NCBI RefSeq assembly: GCF_042688385.1
Contig: NZ_JBHUPY010000010.1
Location: forward strand, 1 to 64,000
Direction: 5' to 3'
Length of the DNA stretch: 64,000 nucleotides
Source: Herpetosiphon sp042688385
Lineage (GTDB): Bacteria > Chloroflexota > Chloroflexia > Chloroflexales > Herpetosiphonaceae
Under the pieces are notes generated by a model. That model was not told the origin of the DNA and did no database searches. It worked only from the letters and a program-made list of their open reading frames with translations. The translations under genes and the position numbers were made by a program. Below, piece after piece: positions 60,394 to 64,000 of the stretch (its first letter is position 1; the number at the start of each line of letters is the position of its first letter).

Positions 60394-61938
60394 ATGAAAT
60401 CGTTGGCTGAACTTTTATTGCATGTTGCCCATCAAGCCGCCGGTGATCACAGCACAACCATTAGCAACCTGGCCTATGATTCGCGCAAGGTTACGCCAGG
60501 CGCGCTGTTTGTGGCGATCAACGGCGTACACGTCGATGGCCATCGCTATATTGCGGCGGCCTTGGAGCAAGGCGCGGTGGCGGTGGTCTATGATGATCCC
60601 AATCAAGCGCCGCCAGCCAGCATTCCCTCGGCCTTGGTTGCCGATGCCAAAGTAGCGCTCTCGCCGATTGCAGCCGCCTTCTATGATTACCCCGCCAACC
60701 AATTAGAAGTGATTGGCATTACTGGCTCGAAGGGCAAAACCACGACTACCTTTTTAACGGCGGCAGCCTTGGAAGCCAGCGGCGAGTTGGTTGGCTTTAT
60801 GAGCACCGTCGATTTTAAAATTGGCCCGCGCCAATGGGCCAACAAAACCCGCCAATCAACTCCCGAAGCTTTGGAAATTCAGGCCATGCTGCGCGAGATG
60901 GTGGCTGCTGGCTGTCGCTATGCGGTGGTTGAAAGCACCTCGCATGGCTTATCGCAGCGTTGGAATCGGCTTGGCGATTGTGCTTACGATGTGGCATTAA
61001 TTACCAACGTGACCCACGAACACCTCGATTACCATGGCACGGTCGAGCAATATCGCGCCGATAAAGCCCAATTATTTCATTTGCTGAGCACCAGCCCCAG
61101 CCAAAAATCAATTCTTGGTCAAACCACAACCGTCGAAAAAGTGGCAATCGTCAATGCAGATGATCCGCATGCTGCGCAATATCGGCTGGCGGCTGGCAAC
61201 CAAGTACGGCAACTGAGCTATGCAATTCATGCAGAAGCCGATTTGCGCGCAACCGAAATTGTTTCAACCAGCAAAGGCCTGCGCTTCACGGCCCAAACTC
61301 CCCAAGGCACGTTCAAGCTGAATTTACAATTAGTTGGCACGTTTTATGTCTACAATGTGCTAGCAGCGCTGAGCGTGTGTGTGGCGCGCGGGGTGGATTT
61401 GGCGGCGGCGATTCAGCGGCTCGAAGCGATTGCTGGCATCAACGGTCGCATGGAGCAAGTTGAGCTTGGCCAGCCATTTAGCGTGCTCGTCGATTATGCT
61501 CACAATCCCGATTCGTTCGAACAAGTGATGAGCATGCTGCGCCCGTTGACTCAAGGCAATTTGATTGCAGTTTTTGGCTCGGCAGGCGAGCGTGATCGCG
61601 CCAAGCGTCCGATTCAAGGCCAAATTGCCGCTAAATGGTGCGATCTGTTGTATCTGACCGATGAAGATCCGCGCGCCGAGGATTCAATGCAGATTTTGCA
61701 GGAAATTGCGGCGGGAGCACAAGCTGAGGGCAAAATTATCGAGCATAATTGCTGGCTGATTCCCGATCGGCGCACAGCGATTGAGCAAGCGCTGGCCAAC
61801 GCCAAAGCTGGCGATGTGGTGCTTTTGCTCGGTAAAGGTCACGAAGGCAATATCATTTACGCCAGCGGCGACATCGATTGGAACGAACATCACGAGGCAG
61901 AACGGGCCTTACAAGGCTTGGGCTATACCAAACGATAA
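60394..61938 (+). CDS. murE: UDP-MurNAc-tripeptide synthetase (MurE)
   Basis: A 514-residue Mur ligase that adds the third amino acid to UDP-MurNAc-L-Ala-D-Glu in the cytoplasm. The ATP loop is GITGSKGKTTTTF (about 109-121), the central block is TNVTHEHLDYHGT, and the ligase tail has LVDYAHNPDSFEQV. Near the C terminus, where the diaminopimelate enzymes have DNPR, this one has DEDPRAED. So the diamino acid may not be meso-diaminopimelate; ornithine is known in walls of some Chloroflexi. ATG 60394 has AGGAAT upstream; a TTG just before it is ignored. The FemAB gene precedes it closely. Confidence 0.95.
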   Translation: MKSLAELLLHVAHQAAGDHSTTISNLAYDSRKVTPGALFVAINGVHVDGHRYIAAALEQGAVAVVYDDPNQAPPASIPSALVADAKVALSPIAAAFYDYPANQLEVIGITGSKGKTTTTFLTAAALEASGELVGFMSTVDFKIGPRQWANKTRQSTPEALEIQAMLREMVAAGCRYAVVESTSHGLSQRWNRLGDCAYDVALITNVTHEHLDYHGTVEQYRADKAQLFHLLSTSPSQKSILGQTTTVEKVAIVNADDPHAAQYRLAAGNQVRQLSYAIHAEADLRATEIVSTSKGLRFTAQTPQGTFKLNLQLVGTFYVYNVLAALSVCVARGVDLAAAIQRLEAIAGINGRMEQVELGQPFSVLVDYAHNPDSFEQVMSMLRPLTQGNLIAVFGSAGERDRAKRPIQGQIAAKWCDLLYLTDEDPRAEDSMQILQEIAAGAQAEGKIIEHNCWLIPDRRTAIEQALANAKAGDVVLLLGKGHEGNIIYASGDIDWNEHHEAERALQGLGYTKR

Positions 61939-62531
61939 ATCCGTTTGAGCCGATCAAGCTCGGTATGGGTCACTTGGGTCAGGAAGGGCTTAAGGTCTTG
62001 AACTGGTTGCAGAGCCTGATAGCCACGGCGCAAAAAGCGATGCAATTCGCCCATGCCCATTAGTTTGGCAAAGGTTTTGGTATTGTTGAGCGCCGTGCCA
62101 AGCAGGCTAATCCGCGATAAGCGATGCACCCGCCGCAACGATTCGTTGATCAGCTCGATTTGGCGCACCCGTGGCTCAAAACTATTGACCCGATAATAGG
62201 CCTCTTCATATTGAGCTTCGCTAAATGGCAGGGCTACGCCATTGTGTTCAAGCCAATCGGCAACCTGCTGATCGAGCCGAACCGTGAGATTGAGCAAATC
62301 GAGCGTTACCTCAATATCTTCGATACTCAAGCCCGGAGCTAAGTGAATAAATTGGTGTAAACGCCGGGCTTGGGTATCGCGGGCATGAAAATCATATGGC
62401 CCATACATATCTTCAAGAAAAAACTGGGCTAAACCATGGTATTGTGGCTCGGCGAGGAGATGTTTGTAATCGCGTTCTAAGCGTTTGGCCTGAAAAATTT
62501 GGAGATAGTTGTAATACTTGGCTGATGGCAT
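61923..62531 (-). CDS. Conserved-looking protein of unknown function (FFLEDMYGP motif)
   Basis: A 202-residue, all-helical soluble protein from ATG 62531. It contains the striking segment FFLEDMYGPYDFHARD (about 38-53); I recall similar FFLxDLYGP segments in uncharacterised proteins of other bacteria but cannot name a family. The rest is charged helices with many Arg and Leu residues. It converges on murE, and the two reading frames overlap by 16 bases at their ends. No neighbours suggest a function. The ORF can extend to 62543, but no ribosome site is better there. Confidence 0.7.
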   Translation of the reverse strand: MPSAKYYNYLQIFQAKRLERDYKHLLAEPQYHGLAQFFLEDMYGPYDFHARDTQARRLHQFIHLAPGLSIEDIEVTLDLLNLTVRLDQQVADWLEHNGVALPFSEAQYEEAYYRVNSFEPRVRQIELINESLRRVHRLSRISLLGTALNNTKTFAKLMGMGELHRFLRRGYQALQPVQDLKPFLTQVTHTELDRLKRIYRLV

Positions 62532-62609
62532 AAGGCGAAGCACCGTTGCTTGAATTCTGTCATAGCAACCATTGTAGCACGCTGTGTCATCGCATAGAAA
62601 TAGGTTTTA

Positions 62610-62835
62610 ACGCAGAGGAAATGAGGCTATGGGCTTTTGGCTGTCGGAGATTGTACATAGGTAGAGTTTCCGTTCCCTCACCCCCAGCCCCCTCTCCCAC
62701 TGAACGCGGGCGAGGGGGAGCACTCGTTTTCACCACGCAGTGCGGCAGAACCACGGGATTAAAGCCCCTCGCCCGCCACGTGGGAGAGGGGTTGGGGTGA
62801 GGGCATGCCGCTGATTGCCCATAGCCCATAGCCTT
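62610..62835 (+). repeat. Double-hairpin repeat, copy I, inside a short-repeat tract
   Basis: Full core at 62675-62803 from CCCTCACC to GGTGAGGG. It is bordered by short-repeat phrases: ACGCAGAGG and GGCTATGGGCTTTTGGCTGT on the left, GCCCATAGCCCATAGCC on the right (inverted with respect to the left). The hairpin element thus appears to have landed in a short-repeat tract. The 310-base gap contains nothing else visible. Confidence 0.8.
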
Positions 62836-62841
62836 TTGATT

Positions 62842-63528
62842 TTATTGACTGCGCCGCCAGCCAACCAATGCACCTACGCCAGCCAAGACTCCGATGCCAA
62901 CCAAAACCCAAGGCAAAACGCTTGCTTGCTCGGCTGTGGTTTCGGTGGCTGGAAGCACAGCCACTGGGGTTGAGGTCGGTATATTGATACTCGGTGCTGC
63001 ATTTGGCTCGGCAGTTTGATCGACTGGCAGCACAGTGGCGGTGGGACCGCCTGCCAAACTATAATTGGTCAGCGTGCCCACCAAATCAGCTAATGGCAGG
63101 GTGTGCTCACGGCTTTGCTCGCGATAAACCACCTGATCTTGTTCAACCTTCAGCACACCATAATCGCCAAAACTCATTGGCTGCCAAACCGCTGGGCTAT
63201 CGAATTGATTTGGGCCGAGGAATAAAACCCACGTGCTGCCCTCTGCAAAGCGATTACCATCGCCAAGCATAAGCTCGCACATTGCACCAGTGCCGATCAT
63301 ATGATTGAGGACACTGAACGGTTCGTTGGCAACTGCGCCTTTGATCGGCGTATCGACGGTGAAAAAAGCCTGATCACCGTCGATTGTGCTGACGGTGGCA
63401 ACCACAACAATATCGGCTTGTTGGGTTAAGCTATCAAGGGTTGGCTCGACCATCGAGCATGCCGCAGCTTGGGTTGCCGGCCACAAAACGACGATCAACC
63501 CAAGCAAACATCCCCCCATCCAACGCAT
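62842..63528 (-). CDS. Secreted, membrane-anchored protein of unknown function, paralogue 1
   Basis: A 228-residue protein with a signal peptide of about 22 residues (cleavage after ATQAAA), the start ACSMVEP, a beta-rich domain to about residue 150 (ADIVVVATVSTIDGD, GSTWVLFLGP, SFGDYGVLKVEQDQV), a Thr/Pro/Ala linker, and a C-terminal helix (LPWVLVGIGVLAGVGALVGW) with a RRSQ tail. The ACS-start beta domain is reminiscent of TIMP/NTR-like folds, with a Cys in GAMCEL as possible partner. It is anchored outside by its tail. AAGGAGG precedes ATG 63528. A close paralogue lies 43 bases upstream. Confidence 0.72.
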   Translation of the reverse strand: MRWMGGCLLGLIVVLWPATQAAACSMVEPTLDSLTQQADIVVVATVSTIDGDQAFFTVDTPIKGAVANEPFSVLNHMIGTGAMCELMLGDGNRFAEGSTWVLFLGPNQFDSPAVWQPMSFGDYGVLKVEQDQVVYREQSREHTLPLADLVGTLTNYSLAGGPTATVLPVDQTAEPNAAPSINIPTSTPVAVLPATETTAEQASVLPWVLVGIGVLAGVGALVGWRRSQ

Positions 63529-63571
63529 CGTAGCCTCCTTACAATCAAGTAGCGCTCAACGGATTGAATTA

Positions 63572-64000
63572 TTATTGTGCGCTGCGGCTGCGTCGCCAGC
63601 CAAGCAATGCACCAATTGCAGCAACGACGGCTACGCCAACCAGCACCCATGGCAACCAACTCGGGGCGCTGCTAGAATTGGTTGCAGCGGGAGCAGCATC
63701 AACTGGCGCAGCGGGTTTAGCATTGCTATTGGGCAATGGTTCGACCAAAGCTGGGTCTGGGGTTGGCATAATTGCTGGCTCGACCGCAGGATTGCCAATC
63801 ACTGGATCACCCAACTGATTCGGATTAACCCCACTAAAATTGGTCAACGTTTCGACCATATCGGGCAATGGCATTTGTTGGGGCGATCCTTGCTCGGTAT
63901 AGCTTACTTGATCTTGTTCAACTTTCAAGGCACCATAATCGCCAAAACTGGCGGTTTGCCACGTAATATCGGGGTCGAGCGTGGTTGGCACAAGGAACAA
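63572..64000 (-). CDS. Secreted, membrane-anchored protein, paralogue 2 (N terminus beyond the window)
   Basis: The visible 142 C-terminal residues align with paralogue 1: SFGDYGALKVEQDQVSYTEQ matches SFGDYGVLKVEQDQVVYREQ, then a Pro/Ala/Asn-rich linker, the helix LPWVLVGVAVVAAIGALLGW and a RRSR tail. The linker differs completely, so the domain and anchor are kept while the spacer drifts. The 5' part is cut by the window end. The tandem arrangement on one strand indicates local duplication and probable co-transcription. Confidence 0.75.
   Translation of the reverse strand: MFLVPTTLDPDITWQTASFGDYGALKVEQDQVSYTEQGSPQQMPLPDMVETLTNFSGVNPNQLGDPVIGNPAVEPAIMPTPDPALVEPLPNSNAKPAAPVDAAPAATNSSSAPSWLPWVLVGVAVVAAIGALLGWRRSRSAQ

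Overview
The window looks like a piece of a Herpetosiphon-like Chloroflexi chromosome. That assignment rests on gene style and context and is inference, not a database match. The signs are moderate GC, strong AGGAGG ribosome sites, an NB-ARC protein fused to 14 WD40 repeats, an RsbR/STAS membrane sensor, a ctaCDEFG cytochrome oxidase operon, no outer-membrane lipopolysaccharide genes, and intergenic DNA crowded with short repeats.

Layout. 1-3.1 kb (minus strand): tRNA-Tyr, tRNA-Thr and the start of tuf behind a perfect sigma70 promoter, preceded by a small membrane protein, an RsbR-like STAS protein and an aminotransferase. 3.1-9.6 kb: M32 carboxypeptidase, an orphan DNA methyltransferase, an ArsR/DUF2087 regulator with a clear operator, an orphan SUKH-3 immunity protein, and an arsR-arsN2 pair. 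9.6-14.6 kb (minus): cytochrome c oxidase subunits II, I, III, IV and CtaG. 14.6-15.5 kb: repeat-rich intergenic DNA. 15.5-19.2 kb: the HTH/NB-ARC/WD40 STAND protein. 19.5-23.7 kb: a helix-hairpin-helix protein, an XPB-like helicase and a Bax1-like (DUF790) protein. 23.8-26.3 kb: a BtrH_N/DUF4872 protein and gatB. 26.4-36 kb: pullulanase, a response regulator, an amidase lipoprotein, a cyclase-family hydrolase and carB. 36-44.4 kb: a secreted barrel/golvesin-domain protein, a VOC protein, polA behind a LexA-like box, and a REC-GAF-histidine kinase protein. 44.5-49.9 kb: a five-gene membrane/DUF4129/DUF4350/MoxR/DUF58 operon. 49.9-55.6 kb (minus): a 38-residue membrane peptide, a Tat-exported phosphoesterase, a THUMP-like methyltransferase overlapping a YpdA-like reductase, and a duplicated-domain membrane protein. 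55.7-64 kb: a polysaccharide deacetylase lipoprotein, a HEAT-repeat protein, a PIG-L/FemAB/MurE cell-wall cluster, and two tandem secreted paralogues, the last cut by the window end.

What stands out between the genes is a family of GC-rich double-hairpin elements of about 135 bp at nine loci. Two copies are complete 195-197 bp elements with matching terminal inverted repeats and perfect 6-bp target duplications (GCTATT and ACTACT), so they are mobile MITE-like units. A second class of intergenic DNA is built from degenerate 7-, 8- and 9-bp tandem repeats, reminiscent of cyanobacterial STRR heptamers. One locus carries a perfect 52-bp direct repeat, including a gene start and its ribosome site, around a cluster of the hairpin elements. 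The best candidate for an under-described protein system is the HhH / XPB-helicase / Bax1-like cluster, in which the Bax1-like protein seems to have lost a catalytic acidic residue.
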